Shown: in pieces, positions 20,479-31,074 of the stretch
Layout of the letters: the number at the start of each line of letters is the position of its first letter
How positions within the stretch are numbered: position 1 is the first letter of the stretch
NCBI RefSeq assembly: GCF_036850765.1
Contig: NC_089495.1
Location: forward strand, 200,943,847 to 201,007,846
Source of the DNA: Saccopteryx bilineata
Lineage: Eukaryota; Chordata; Mammalia; Chiroptera; Emballonuridae
Direction of reading: 5' to 3'
DNA: 64,000 nucleotides
Notes under the pieces: model-generated
Told to the model about the DNA's origin: nothing
Databases searched by the model: none
What the model saw: only the letters and a program-made list of their open reading frames with translations
Translations under genes and position numbers: made by a program

Positions 20479-23400
20479 GTAAGCAGTCCTGCCAACAGGC
20501 CTGGCTTTCTGCCGCCCCAAAAACCTTCCCCGCGGGAGGAGGGGTGCTTGGAGGATGCGGAATCAAGCCATCAGTTGGAGATACTGAGCTCCAACGGGGT
20601 TGTCCTGCCCAGGTTCCAACTCTCTCTGGGGATGTGCAGGGCAAAGGGCAACACCAGGACCTTACAGAGACCTGCGAAGTGCAGCCACCTCTGTCCCCTC
20701 GCCTGAGCTGGCCCTGCCACCCCTTGGTCTTTGACTCTGCCTCCATAGGATGCCACGGTATGCGGACGCCATCTTCACCAACAGCTACCGGAAGGTGCTG
20801 GGCCAGCTGTCTGCCCGCAAGCTGCTCCAGGACATTGTGAGCCGGCAGCAGCGGTAAGCAGACGGTCTGGGCATGTCTTCCCACCCTGCAAATGCGTCAG
20901 AGACTGGAGACGCCAAGTTTGGACTTTTCCTCTGCACAGCGTCTGTCCTTGCTGGACTTGCCATAGCAGAAGGACCCCGATGTCCAATCTCAGCTTACCT
21001 CTAGCGAGGAAATGATCCTTGAACACCTATTATGTGCTTCTCCCTATGCGAGCTCCAACAGGAACAATACTGGGGGTTGCTAGCAGTGGATCGCGACTCG
21101 GCCAGAAATGAAGGCTCTGCATTGGGACGTTTGCATGCACTTGGCACAGTGCTGAGCACAGTTGGCCCTTGGTAGTGTTAGCCATTCTTTATTTCTTATT
21201 TGCTCTTTCTAACAACCCTGTAAAGTAGGACTCTTACCTCCATTGTCCACAGCCCTAATAACTTCTAAAGGATACACATCAAAGCATGGCAGAGCTAGGA
21301 CTCAAACAGCCTAACTTCACGGCCTATATATTTCTCAGCTTTTATTTTGAAAAAAATTCCAAACTTACAGAGAAATTTCACCAAAGGTACAAAGGACTTC
21401 CACATACACTTCCCTATATTCAACTATTCCTCCTATTTCTATTATATTTGTTTCCTCTCTATCTATACCTAGATATAGGTGTATACATCACATGCAAACA
21501 CATGTATACATTTATTAATTATTATTATTATTATTTTGTTGAACTATTTGAGAGTAAACTACAGTCATCTTGACCCTCATCCTTAAATACTACTGCAGGT
21601 GTCTCTCCCAATATCTAAGGAAAGGACATTTCCTTACTTAATCACAATATAATTATCACTTAGAGCCCCTATTCAAACTTCAGCAGTTGTCCCAAAACGT
21701 CCTTTGTAACAATTATTTCTTTCCCTGATTCAGGATGCATCCAGGATCACGGGTTGCATTTAGTTGTCGTGTCTCTTTAGTTTCTATTACTCTGGAACAT
21801 TCCTCCATCTTGTACGCCACTGACATTTTTGTTAGGTAAAAGCCAATTGTGTATAGAACATCCCTCATTATTGTCTGATGCTTCCTCGTGGTTAGATACA
21901 GGCTACGCAACAGAAGCGAGGTCGTGTCCCTCTCACTGCATTGTGTCAGGAGGCACACAAGGTCAGTTTGTCCCACTGGCGGTGATAATAAGATCCCTTG
22001 GTTAACATGGTGTCTGCCAGGGTTCTCCTCTGTAAAGTTAATATTTTCCCCTTTGAAATTAAATAAGAATCCGTGGGGAGATATTTTGCAAATTTGGGGG
22101 CCTATACTCTTCACAGCTTATATACATATATTCCTAAATGCTGCTGCATCTAATTCAGTTTGGTGGAAGCCTCCGTAGCAGGTATCAGAACAGGCATGAG
22201 GACCCAGCCTGCCCTGCTCACTTTGCCCTGGCCTTTCTCGGGCCTCTCCGTGTCCCACCCTGAGCGCAACCTCGGCTGTTTCTCTTCCTCTAATTGAACA
22301 GAGAGAGAAACCAGGAGCAAGGAGCCAAAGTACGGGTTGGCCGTCAGGCGGACCGCGTGTGGGAAGACCGAAAGCAGATGGCACTGGACAGCATCCTGGC
22401 GGCCCTGCCGCAGAAGCACGGGTAGGAACACATGCACGTGTGTGTCTTTGCCCATGTGCGTGCACGCACATGTGTATATGTATGTCTAGGGAGCTCAGAG
22501 GCTTCCTTCTTTAAGGGTCAGCAGGAAAAGGAAAGAATCTGCTCTCCAAAGGCGTGGGGCTCTGACACCCCTCCCTCCACACACCAAGAACTGGACGGAG
22601 GGGGAAAATGGGTGGTAGAGACTGGGTCTTACTGCTGTATCTCCAATGTGTAGCAAGAAGCCAGGCTCTGCGTCTGTGTCCAAAAGCATTACTTGATCGT
22701 TCTGGGATAGGACCCAGGTGTCCGGGAGGTTCTGTTGGGCGTGATCTGAGAGGCGTGCCCTGGGTCCCTGGCCAAGTTCACAAAGCTATAAAGCCAAAGG
22801 AAGACCAGCCACTCCCAACACCCTCAGGTAGGCCAGTGGGTGCTACACTCACGCGAGGGAGAGATGAGAATGACAGTCATTCCCCATCTCACTGACCCTC
22901 ACACTCCCATGGGAGTGTGGTCAAGGGAGATCAGGAATGAGTTTTCCCATTTTACAGAAGAGGAAAACTGAGGCGAAGAATGGGTAGCAGCTGGCTCCAA
23001 GTCAGCAGCTAGCAGGCCCAACCCAGGCCTGCTCTGCTTCTCTGGAGTTCCTTCCCATGAAGACCACCTAATGGACAAAGTTTCCCAAGTACGACACTAC
23101 TGTTTGGAGGATATTTTTGAGGCCAATTTTCAACTGTGAGCACGAACAGGTCCTGGCATGACTCCACCAGGCACTTCTGCACCTATTAAGCAAATCTGGT
23201 TCCCAACAGAGCTCCCCATGTGCTCGCTCAGCTCCTTCCCAACCCAATTAGACACCAAGAGCTCAGAGATCTCACCAACTACACTCCTGTGGAGATACCA
23301 GCAGCAGCAGGCTGATGGGCAGGCCGCGGGAGGGGCGGACACCAGCCTGGGAGGCAAGATGCAGCCCTGGGCCCAGGTCTGGTTCTGCAGCCAATTCGCT

Positions 23401-25293
23401 GTTACGCAGCAAGCTGGCTCCCTAGTTTTCTTCCCCATGAAAGGAGGGGGCTAGCACCGGCCACCTCTACGGTCCCTGATGCCTCTAAGAATAATGCCTA
23501 CCCTGTGCCTCTCACGCTGAGATTAGGTCATCACTCACCTGCTTTATGGCTGCCACCAGGCCCCAGGGGGGTGGAGTGGCCTCAAGGAGAGCCAGGTCCT
23601 AAGAATGCAGGCTTTGTTCCTGCAGGTTAAAAGCCAGAGGCTTCACAGAGCTCGAAGCCACAGAGCAGCAGGAAGGGGTCTGGAGGCGGCTACGGCCATT
23701 GTTCCTGCTCCAGCTCAGCTGCTGCAAATACCAGGATGTCCCTGGTGGGCCTGAGAAAACATAAAACGAGAGCGAGTTCCTGCACCTTGGTCATGCAGAG
23801 TAGGATGATTTGGCAGGCGGCACACTTCTGCACCTGCCGCAATTGATGTCTGCCTATCAGCCTTGTACTGAGGTCCAGTTGGTCTGTCCTCCGGGCCCTT
23901 AAAAATCGTCCTTATGTGCCAGGGTCTGGGCTGAGAGTACAGCAGCAAATAGGACAGCAGTGGTCCCTGCTTTCATGGCATACATAATCCAGTGAGGCAG
24001 ACAAAACTTAAACAGGTACTTGGATAGTGGATTATTTAATGCGCGATAAATGGTAAGGGATGTGAGGGGTTTGGCAAATGTGTGTGCTGGAAGGAATAAT
24101 CTAATCTAACCCTCTCTGGGGATTAGAGGTGACTTCAAGGAGAACTGACCAGCCTGGGGATCTCAGAGGGAGTGAGTTAGCAAAACTGGGGCTAAGAATG
24201 AGGTTATTTTTTTAAAATTTATGTTATAATTTAAATTTTTCAACAACAGCTGACATGCAATATTACAGAAATTTTATGTAACTTACAAAGTGATCACCCC
24301 AATAAGTCTAGTACCGGTCCGACACCATCCAGAGTTAGTACGATATTATTGACCATATTTTCTGTGCTAAACATTGCATTCCCATGAGTTTTAATAACTG
24401 ACCGTGTGTACTTTTTAATCCCCTCACTTTTTCCACCCGCCCCCCAAACCTTCTCCCCTGTGGCAAACATCACTCTGTCCCTCCGTATCCGTGAATTTGT
24501 TTGCTTTGTTTGTTCGTTTATTTTGTTTTCTAGATTCCAAATATAAGTGAAATCCTATGGCGTTTGTCTTTCTCTGTCTGGCTTATTTCCCTTAGCATAG
24601 AACCTCTAGGACCGTCCACGTTGTTGCAAATGATGAGATTTCATTCTGATTTACGGCTGAGCGATATCCCATTGTGTATATGTACCGCCTCTTCTTCTTC
24701 TTCTTTTTTTTTTTTTAGTTGAGTTCATTGGGGTGACACTGGTTAACATAATCTTACAGGTTTAGGTGCCCAATTCTACAGCACATCTCTGTACAATGTA
24801 TTGTGTGCCCACCCCACCCCCAAGTCAAGTCCTCGCCCATCACCATTTACCCCCCCCCACTGTCCATACCCTTCTCCAACCACATCTTCTTGATCCAGTG
24901 GTCTATTGATGGGCACTTAAGTTGTGTCCATATCTTGGCTATTATAAATAATGCTTCCATGAACACAGGGGTGCATATATCTTTTTAAATTAGAGTTTTG
25001 CATTTCTTTGGGTTAAGACCCAGAAGTGGGACTGCTGAGTCATGGGGTAGTTCTGCTTTTAATATTTTTGAGGAACCTTTGTTACCGTTTTTGCACCAAT
25101 TTACAATCCCACCAACAGTGCACAATTGTTCTTTTTTCAAGAATGAGGTTCTTCAGAGACCCAGACGGTCATTCTGGACACTGGAGCCTCCATCACCCTA
25201 GTTCCAAGCGTCCCTGCCCTAACTCGCCCTTTCTTCAGTCCCCCCCGGATTGAGCTGTTTCTCTCTTTCTGCAACAGGAATTCCCACGGATGA
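20399..25293 (+). CDS. GHRH: Growth hormone-releasing hormone preprohormone, complete (join 20399-20478, 20749-20853, 22302-22421, 25278-25293)
   Basis: Encodes the hypothalamic neuropeptide that stimulates pituitary growth hormone secretion through the class B receptor GHRHR. The joined exons give 321 bases, or 106 residues plus TGA (human 108). Residues 1-19 or so are a hydrophobic signal peptide ([16 protein letters not shown]...). The R-M-P-R processing site ends at residue 30. The 44-residue hormone is residues 31-74, starting [20 protein letters not shown] and ending in V-R-V. It is followed by G75-R76, the glycine amide donor and cleavage residue. Residues 77-106 are the C-terminal peptide. 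The start has A at -3 and matches the family start. All three coding introns are phase 2 with GT/AG ends. Compared from memory with human, the hormone has Val27 (Met), Arg32 (Gly), Arg34 (Ser), Gln38 (Arg), Lys41 (Arg), Val42 (Ala) and Val44 (Leu). The identification is secure. Confidence 0.97.
20479..20748 (+). other. GHRH: GHRH intron 2
   Basis: A short 270-base intron with GTAAGC and CTCCATAG ends. No repeats recognised. Confidence 0.9.
20749..20853 (+). CDS. GHRH: GHRH exon 3: processing site and hormone residues 1-31
   Basis: This 105-base exon lies between CTCCATAG and GTAAGC. It completes the Arg codon, then reads M-P-R before the hormone N-terminus Tyr-Ala-Asp-Ala-Ile-Phe. Tyr1-Ala2 is conserved; it is the dipeptide known to be removed by DPP4. 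The residues that form the receptor-binding helix lie here. The basic motif before Tyr1 is R-M-P-R, whereas human has R-M-R-R. It still satisfies the minimal furin rule R-X-X-R, but without a basic residue at P2. Confidence 0.97.
20854..22301 (+). other. GHRH: GHRH intron 3
   Basis: A MIR-like segment lies at about 21000-21320. At 21330-21900 there is an old interspersed repeat (TTTCACCAAAGGTACAAAGG; GTTGCATTTAGTTGTCGTGT) that I associate with ancient LINE 3' sequence but cannot name. Confidence 0.5.
22302..22421 (+). CDS. GHRH: GHRH exon 4: hormone residues 32-44, amidation signal and C-peptide
   Basis: This 120-base exon has acceptor TTGAACAG and donor GTAGGA. It completes Arg32 and reads [12 protein letters not shown], then G-R-Q, so the hormone would end in an amidated Val44 (human Leu44). 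The rest is the C-terminal peptide, including W-E-D-R-K-Q-M and the leucine-rich I-L-A-A-L-P-Q-K-H. The last two bases GG are the start of a Gly codon. Confidence 0.95.
23905..24130 (+). repeat. Old mammalian repeat, 5' part
   Basis: TGTGCCAGGGTCTGGGCTGA, GTCCCTGCTTTCATGGCATA and the following text parallel the repeats at 1595 and 25790. Confidence 0.5.
24190..25140 (-). mobile_element. L1 sequence, reverse, two pieces
   Basis: Reverse L1 phrases include CTGGCTTATTTCCCTTAGCA, TATCTTGGCTATTATAAATA and CAATCCCACCAACAGTGCAC. A second, bat-type L1 3' end (GAGTTCATTGGGGTGACACT ... GTCAAGTCCTCGCCCATCA) is inserted at about 24712-24900. Confidence 0.8.
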
Positions 25294-25413
25294 AGATCCT
25301 GCCTGTGTTTCATGCTGCCTGCAGCCAAAGACAACTGCATCCAATTAATCCGATTTAATTTTTGACCTACTTTTTCCTCTCTAACTACAATAAAACTCCC
25401 CTATCCTGGTCTG
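25278..25413 (+). CDS. GHRH: GHRH terminal exon: last codons and 3' UTR
   Basis: The acceptor TTTCTGCAACAG opens an exon whose first base completes Gly. Asn-Ser-His-Gly and TGA (25291-25293) follow. The tail K-H-G-N-S-H-G is one residue shorter than the human K-H-S-R-N-S-Q-G. The 3' UTR runs about 120 bases to just past AATAAA at 25389-25394. The exact cleavage point (about 25413) is estimated. Confidence 0.88.
25389..25394 (+). terminator. GHRH: GHRH polyadenylation signal
   Basis: A canonical AATAAA lies 96 bases after the stop codon. It is the only one in the terminal exon and is followed by a pyrimidine- and GT-containing stretch. Cleavage about 15-20 bases downstream is inferred. Confidence 0.85.
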
Positions 25414-25509
25414 CAGTTCAATTTTCTTTTATCTTCAGCCTAATTTCTTATGTGTTTTACATAGTTACATTTCCCAAAGCGGTATTATACAGTATGATAA
25501 AAATTAAAA

Positions 25510-25745
25510 AATAGCTAACATTTACCAGGCACTCAGAGCCCCAGCTGGGCAGCTTTCTGCCTAGAATCTTGTATGCTCCTCACACAGCCCAGCGGGAGGT
25601 ACTGGCATCCTTCTCATTTCACAGACAAGGAGCTGAGGTACAGAAAGGCTAACTGGATTGCCACGGTCATGGCCAACAAGGAGAGAGCTGGGATTCAAAC
25701 CGAGGCAGTCCAGCCAGAACCAGCCGCTTAACCACACTCTTCTAT
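25510..25745 (-). repeat. MIR element, reverse
   Basis: TTACCAGGCACTCAGAGCCC, CTCATTTCACAGACAAGGAG and GAGCTGGGATTCAAACCGAG are MIR phrases in reverse order, covering most of the element. Confidence 0.85.
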
Positions 25746-26121
25746 TCCAGGCCAAACTCCTCCTTCATCCATTGCTGACTTGTTCATCTATGAACAATAT
25801 CATTTAATCATCCAGCAAATATTTATAGAGTACCCACTATATACCAGGCACCATTTTAGTCACCGGGAATATAGTCATGAGCCCCTGACCTCATCGAGCT
25901 TATATTTAAATTAGGGGAAGAACAACAAAAACAAATAATTATAGAATATGTCAGATGGTGGCAAATACAAAGAATAAAAATTTAAGGGGGTGGGCAATGC
26001 TGGAGGGCATTATTTTATCTATAATGTGTAAGTGTGCTGTGTAGTGGTCAGGGAAGTCCCCACTGGAGTCCAGTCCTGAAGGAAGGAAGGCATTGGCTTT
26101 GTGAATATCTGGGGAAAGAAC

Positions 26122-26322
26122 ATTCAGGTAGCTCAGTTGGTCGGAGCATCGTTCTGATACGCCAAGGTTGTGGGTTCAATCCCTGATCAGGGCACACACA
26201 AGAATCAACCAATGAATGCATAAATACGTGCAACAACAAACTGATGGTTCTCTCTCTCTCTCTGTCTTCAAACCTCTCTCTCTAAAATCAATCAATCAGT
26301 AAAATTAAAACAATAAAGTCAA
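26122..26322 (+). mobile_element. Type D bat SINE
   Basis: GTAGCTCAGTTGGTCGGAGC, GATACGCCAAGGTTGTGGGT, GAATCAACCAATGAATGCAT and a CT-rich end followed by AATCAATCAATC. This is the third head type in the window. Confidence 0.9.
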
Positions 26323-26549
26323 GTCACTCTGAAATAAGAGTCAAATTCTAGATAACATCTTTAGGGCAGAACTCATTTGCTGATGGATTGGGTGTGGGGA
26401 TTGGAGCGGAGTCAAGAATGACTCCAAGGTTTTGGGCCAGAGCAACTGGGAGGATGGAGTCTCCATATAGGAGCTTTGGGGGTGGGCAAGGAATAAATTA
26501 GGAGATGAGTTAGACAAGTCTGAGATGCTATGAAAGGTCCAAGTGAGGG

Positions 26550-26928
26550 CCCTGGCCAGTTGGCTCAGTGGTAGAGCACTGGTCCAATATGTAGATGTCT
26601 TGAATTTGATTCCCAGTTAGGGCACACAGGAGAAGCGCCCATCTGCTTCTCCACCCCTCCCCCTCTCCTTCCTCTCTGTCTCTCTCTTCCCCTCCCGCAG
26701 CCAAGACTCCATTGGAGCAAAGTTGGCCTGGGCACTAAGGACAGCTCCATGGCTTCCACCTCAGGTGCTAGAATGGCTCTGGTTACAGGGGAGCAATGCC
26801 CCAGATGGGCAGAGCATTGCCCCCTAGTGGGCATGCCAGGTGGATCCCGGTCGGGTACATGCAGGATTCTGTCTCTCTGCCCTCTGCCTCCCCGCTTCTC
26901 ACTTCAGAAAAATACAAAAAAAAAAAAG
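26550..26928 (+). mobile_element. Type A bat SINE with target duplication
   Basis: CCCTGGCCAGTTGGCTCAGT head, body and A-tail. Flanked by GTCCAAGTGAGGG at 26537-26549 and 26929-26941. Confidence 0.96.
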
Positions 26929-27424
26929 TCCAAGTGAGGGTGTCGAGTAGGCACCTGGATTTCCTGGAGTCAGGACAGAGAGCTGGGCAGCCGGGTTGGC
27001 TTAGCAGCTGTCACCATCTAGATGGTTTTTTAAGTCAGGAAAGTGAGTCAGATCACCGCGCTAGAAGTACAGGAAGGGTAGAGAAGAGGTCCAAGGACTG
27101 ACCTTGGGGTGCCCCCACATTTACAGTTTGGAAGAATAATGAGGAACCAACAAAGACGACTGAGAAGGAGCAGGCAGTGAGTGTTGGGAAAACTACAAGG
27201 GAGAGGAGGTCCAGAAGCCGGCTGAAAAACAGAGGTTTTCAAGAAGAAGGGAGTGATCTGTACCAAGGGCTGTGGATGCCTCAAGCCCATTGACAACTGA
27301 CCACGGAAGTGACCGTGGAAGCCACTGTTGACCTTGGCAAGGTGGAGTGGTGGAGACAAAAAAGTCTGACAAGAATGGGTTCAAGAGAAAATGGTAGGAG
27401 AGGCATCAGAGCCTGCCAGTATAG

Positions 27425-27735
27425 GCCTGGCTGTCCAACATGGTGGCCACTAGCCACAGGTGGCTACTGAACACTTGCAATGGGGCTAGTATGACCTGAG
27501 ATGAGCATTAAGAATAAAATTGTGGATTTAAAAGACAATATAAAAAAAGGATACAAAATATCTCAACAAAAAAAATTTTTTGTATTGATTACATGTTAAA
27601 ATAACATTTTTGGATATATTGGGTTAAACAACATATTAAAAATAACTTCACCTGTTTGTTCTTTTTTACTTTTTTATATTGCTAGAAAATTTTAAATCGT
27701 CCATGTGCCTTGCATTACGTTTCTATTGAATGGTT
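27425..27735. mobile_element. Old hAT-like DNA transposon relic
   Basis: CCAACATGGTGGCCACTAGC and CACAGGTGGCTACTGAACAC are hallmark phrases of an old non-autonomous element ('gccactagccacatgtggct'). The ends are eroded. Confidence 0.55.
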
Positions 27736-27939
27736 TCTGGTAGAGAGAATTCTTCTGATTTCTGCCATAAAAGGAAGCAGAGAACTAAAGCTACTGACCA
27801 GAGGTACCCATGTCAGCGATTACTCAACTTTTTTCTATTCATGAACCATTTCACCTGGGCCAGATATTCCCACACATCACCAGCCCTACCCATGCCTCTT
27901 ATTAGGATCTGCAAATTCTCTAGGGGGATCAAAATGCTC

Positions 27940-28052
27940 TGTATTTTGATTTGGATAATGGTTATTACACCAGCGTTATTAGATGTAAAAATCCATTGAG
28001 CAGCACACTTAAGATGTGTCCATTTTACTACAAGTAAATTAAATCTCTCTTT
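27940..28052 (+). mobile_element. Old L1 3' end scrap
   Basis: GGATAATGGTTATTACACCA and GCAGCACACTTAAGATGTGT with CATTTTACTACAAGTAAATT follow the terminal 3' UTR of old L1s. It runs up to the SINE target duplication. Confidence 0.55.
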
Positions 28053-28070
28053 AAAAGGTGAAAAGTCTGG

Positions 28071-28448
28071 GCCCTGGCCGGTTGGCTCAGTGATAGAGCA
28101 TCGGCCTGGCATGTAGGAGTCCCAGGTTCAATTCCCGGCCAGGGCACACAGGAGAAGCACCCATCTGCTTTTCCACCCCTCCCCCTCTCCTTCCTCTCTG
28201 TCTCTCTCTTCCTCTCCTGCAGCCAAGGCTCCACTGGAACAAAGTTTACCCCGGGCGCTGAGGATGGCTCTGTGGCCTCTGCCTCAGGCGCTAGAATGGC
28301 TCTGGATGCAACAGAGCGATGCCCCAGAGGGGCAGAGCATCGCCCCCTGGTGGGCATGCCGAGTGGATCTCAGTCGGGCGCATGCGGGAGTCTATCTGAC
28401 TGCCTCCCTGTTTCCAGCTTCGAAAAAATACAACAACAACAAAAAAAA
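28071..28448 (+). mobile_element. Type A bat SINE with long target duplication
   Basis: CCCTGGCCGGTTGGCTCAGT head to an (AAC)n/A tail. GGTGAAAAGTCTGG flanks it at 28057-28070 and 28449-28462, extended by matching As. Confidence 0.96.
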
Positions 28449-28462
28449 GGTGAAAAGTCTGG

Positions 28463-29640
28463 ATGATTGGATGTCTATTTTGATTAAAAGTAGAAGAATC
28501 CCAGCATTGTAGAGTTGGTGGGGACTCGGATATGAGCAATGCCACCCCCACCGTTCTGCAGCTCGGGACACATAGTCCCGTGGGCCCGTCTCCCAGCACC
28601 AGAACAGAAGCCACGTCGGTTCTTCTCTGGGTTTAGACCACCTGTTCTCCCTGGGAGCCCAGTTTACCTTCCAAGAAAGGATGTGTGTGAATCGTGGGAA
28701 AGACTTGGCAGGGGGCCGCTGTGGCAGCGGGCAGAGGAGACAATACGAACAAACAACAGAGAAACAAAAGCCCCTCCAGAGAAGGAGGCTGACCATTGAG
28801 GGAGGGCAGTCCACTACAACAAGAGAGGCAGCCAGCCAGCAACCTGCCAGGGAACAAAGGAGGGGACTGCTGAACGGGGGACGCGGCGGGCCCCCAGACC
28901 CACCTGCTCAACCTTTTCCTCCGCCTGTCCCCACAAAAGCAAACACCGAAGGCCCTCTCCACCTTCAGTTTTTCAGATGAAATAATGACCACAGGGACCC
29001 ACTGCTACTTGTGGTTTTCGAGGTGAATGCAATTATTAAGGCAGAAACCAGGATGGCTACCACTCTGGGAGCTTTATCACCATTAACAACGACACTAATG
29101 GAGTCTTAAAGGACTTAACCCCTCCCCCCACAGAGGTGCTGGGAGCTTCCCGTCTAGGAGAGGGGCAGGGGTCCCACTTAAGACCAAATACCATTTTTTC
29201 CCCTAAAGAAATAATCAGTGGGGGCCTCGTCGCTTGTAATGATAACCCCTGTGTTTGTGTTCAAGTTCACAGAGAGGTTTCTCATGCATTGCTTAGATTT
29301 GCTCCCTAGGACCCCAACCCTGGGGAGAAAGGCAGAGCAGGACGCCCCCTCCCACGGAGGTGACAGGCCCCCGTAACAGCCAGGTCCTCCTGCTCCGAAG
29401 GAGCAAACCCAGGAAGCGATTCCTTGCTCTTTGTTGTTTTAAGAGCTGGGGCAATCAATTGAATCGTAAGAACAAACAAGCCAACAAACATGGACCTTGT
29501 ACAGACTGTTTCCTGGGGTGCTGCTAACAACACAGGGGAAGTCACAGTATCTACAGTAACCAGAGCAAACAGGCAGTGCTAAGTGCCAGGCCCTGTGGTA
29601 TGTGTTTTGGGTGTGAGTTCATTTAATTCTTAGAAAGCTC
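28463..29640. other. Intergenic stretch without recognised repeats
   Basis: Repeat-poor sequence, including a GC-rich part near 28700-28930 and an AT-motif-rich part at 28985-29300. Possible conserved non-coding sequence, but nothing identifies a gene. Confidence 0.4.
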
Positions 29641-29930
29641 TGAGGTATTATTCCCATTTTTATCGATTGAAAACTGAGGCCCAGAGAGGTTTTAAAAAAA
29701 ACACATGACTAGTCTGACCTATGGTGGTGCAGTGGATAAAGCGTCGACCTGGAACACTGAGGTTGCTGGTTCGAAACCCTGGGCTTGCCTGGTCAAGGCA
29801 CATATGGGAGTTGATGCTTCCTGCTCCTTCCCATTTCTCTCTCTCCTCTCTAAAATGAATAAGTAAAAAATAAATAAGTTTTAGAATACCTAAGGACACA
29901 GAGAATTAGGGAATTCAGAGCAGGTCAGTT
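29600..29930 (-). repeat. MIR, reverse, split by a SINE
   Basis: GAAAACTGAGGCCCAGAGAG before and ACCTAAGGACACAGAGAATT after the type B SINE are consecutive MIR parts. Confidence 0.6.
29711..29878 (+). mobile_element. Type B bat SINE
   Basis: GTCTGACCTATGGTGGTGCA head, GGTTCGAAACCCTGGGC, GGGAGTTGATGCTTCCTGCT and an AAATAAATAAG tail. Confidence 0.93.
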
Positions 29931-29979
29931 GGACTTTATATAAACTGCTGTGCTTAGTACTCCTTAGAGATGGCCCAGC

Positions 29980-30500
29980 ACTGCTGTGGTGTTGAAGAAA
30001 AACCAGAGATGCACAACATGGTTAAAACAGATTTTACTCAGGACCGTTGCAATAGGAGAAAAGAGACCTCAGTATAGAACGTGGCTCAACTTCAAATACT
30101 GCATAGCAAGTGGGAACTTACAGCCAAGAAGTGGGGTGGGTATCAGTGGATGGAAACTTACTTAAGAGGAAATGTCAGGGGTCAGTGGGATTCTGGCTAA
30201 ACCGAACTAACAGGATTCTTGGAGGCAGATCAGGATGACTGGATGTCACCTGGGGAATGCTGGAGGATGAGGAACCCACCAGATATTAAGGTGATCAGAT
30301 ATGGGGGGGGGGAGGCTTTCTGGTTAAACTGACTCAGCAGGGCACTCACTAAAACTAGATTTTACAAGGAAGGGCACAGATGGGCCTCCGAGGAGGTTTG
30401 GGCCCCTGACTAAAGTTTGGTCAAGCGAAGACTCTTTGTCCATGGTGAGAATTTGAATCCGGGGGACTTCATTCGCTAGAGTTGAGCCTGCTGTCACCAC
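29980..30500. repeat. Probable old interspersed repeat, class not determined
   Basis: Phrases such as TTGCAATAGGAGAAAAGAGA and GCATAGCAAGTGGGAACTTA look familiar from other mammalian genomes as repeat sequence, perhaps LTR-derived. I cannot name a family, and it has no coding region. Confidence 0.35.
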
Positions 30501-30779
30501 CAGCCTTCCCACGCTCTCCCCTGCAGCCTTGCTCCAGAGTCAAGAGCTCAGAGCCCGCGAGCTTTACCCGGTGGAGGGCCCAGAAAGAGAGCAGATTAAT
30601 GGGGAGTTGCTGCCTCTGCTAAATCCCAGCACAAAATTCAAGTTGCCCTCCCGTTTGCTGGCGGTCCTCCGAGACGATCTCCTCCCTTCGCCCCTCCCTG
30701 AGAAGCCCCGTTTGTTCGGGCCTCTGAGCATGCTCTCCTTGCTAAGGACATTCTAGTTGCCACTAGCTGCTTGCTGCCA

Positions 30780-30945
30780 ACTCGAGTCCAAAACCCCGAA
30801 CCTAGATTTTTATATGAACTTTCTCAATTTGTAAATGTTAGCTAATTGTTTTTTATAAAAACAAAAAAAACACCGTGGATCAAATAAAACATACGTGGAG
30901 GCTACCAGCTTGCAACCTCGGAGGTGAGGCCTCCCTTTCTTCTTA
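30780..30945 (+). mobile_element. Old hAT-like relic
   Basis: TTTGTAAATGTTAGCTAATT followed by GATCAAATAAAACATACG and CTACCAGCTTGCAACCTC resembles the end of an ancient element ('gggccaaataaaacatg...gccagtttgcaacc'). Its AATAAA is therefore not taken as a gene end. Confidence 0.5.
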
Positions 30946-31006
30946 GAGACACCCGGGACTGCCCACAGCGCCCCCTGGCAGAATCCCGTTCAGAACTAGC
31001 CCCAAG

Positions 31007-31074
31007 CTCTCTGTCTCTCTCTCTCCCTCTCTCTCCCCTCTCTAAAAATGAATAAAATAAAAAAGAATACAAAA
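31007..31074 (+). mobile_element. Extremely 5'-truncated SINE (tail only) with target duplication
   Basis: Only 68 bases of CT-rich end plus AAAATGAATAAAATAAAAAA tail remain, yet AGAACTAGCCCCAAG flanks it perfectly at 30992-31006 and 31075-31089, proving a retroposition event. Confidence 0.93.

Larger units (their letters stand above)
22422..25277 (+). other. GHRH: GHRH intron 4
   Basis: Contains a MIR fragment at about 22890-23030 (-), the 5' part of an old mammalian repeat at 23905-24130, and antisense L1 sequence at 24190-25140. The part from 23100 to 23700 shows nothing I recognise. Confidence 0.6.
25790..27410 (+). repeat. Long old mammalian repeat, near full length, split by two SINEs
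   Basis: Starts CCAGCAAATATTTATAGAG and runs on with GAATGACTCCAAGGTTTTGG, GGTCCAAGGACTGACCTTGG, GAACCAACAAAGACGACTGA and GAATGGGTTCAAGAGAAAAT. These phrases occur together in many mammalian genomes as one family, which I cannot name. A type D SINE (26122) and a type A SINE (26550) interrupt it. Confidence 0.6.

Noticed and set aside
29980..30500. Endogenous retrovirus LTR
   Set aside because: Some phrases look repeat-like, but I cannot identify LTR ends, a primer site or coding remnants, so it is listed only as an undetermined repeat.
30529..30890. Possible terminal exon: open frame followed by a polyadenylation-like AATAAA at about 30884
   Set aside because: The AATAAA lies in text resembling an ancient hAT element, and no upstream exon or known protein fits.
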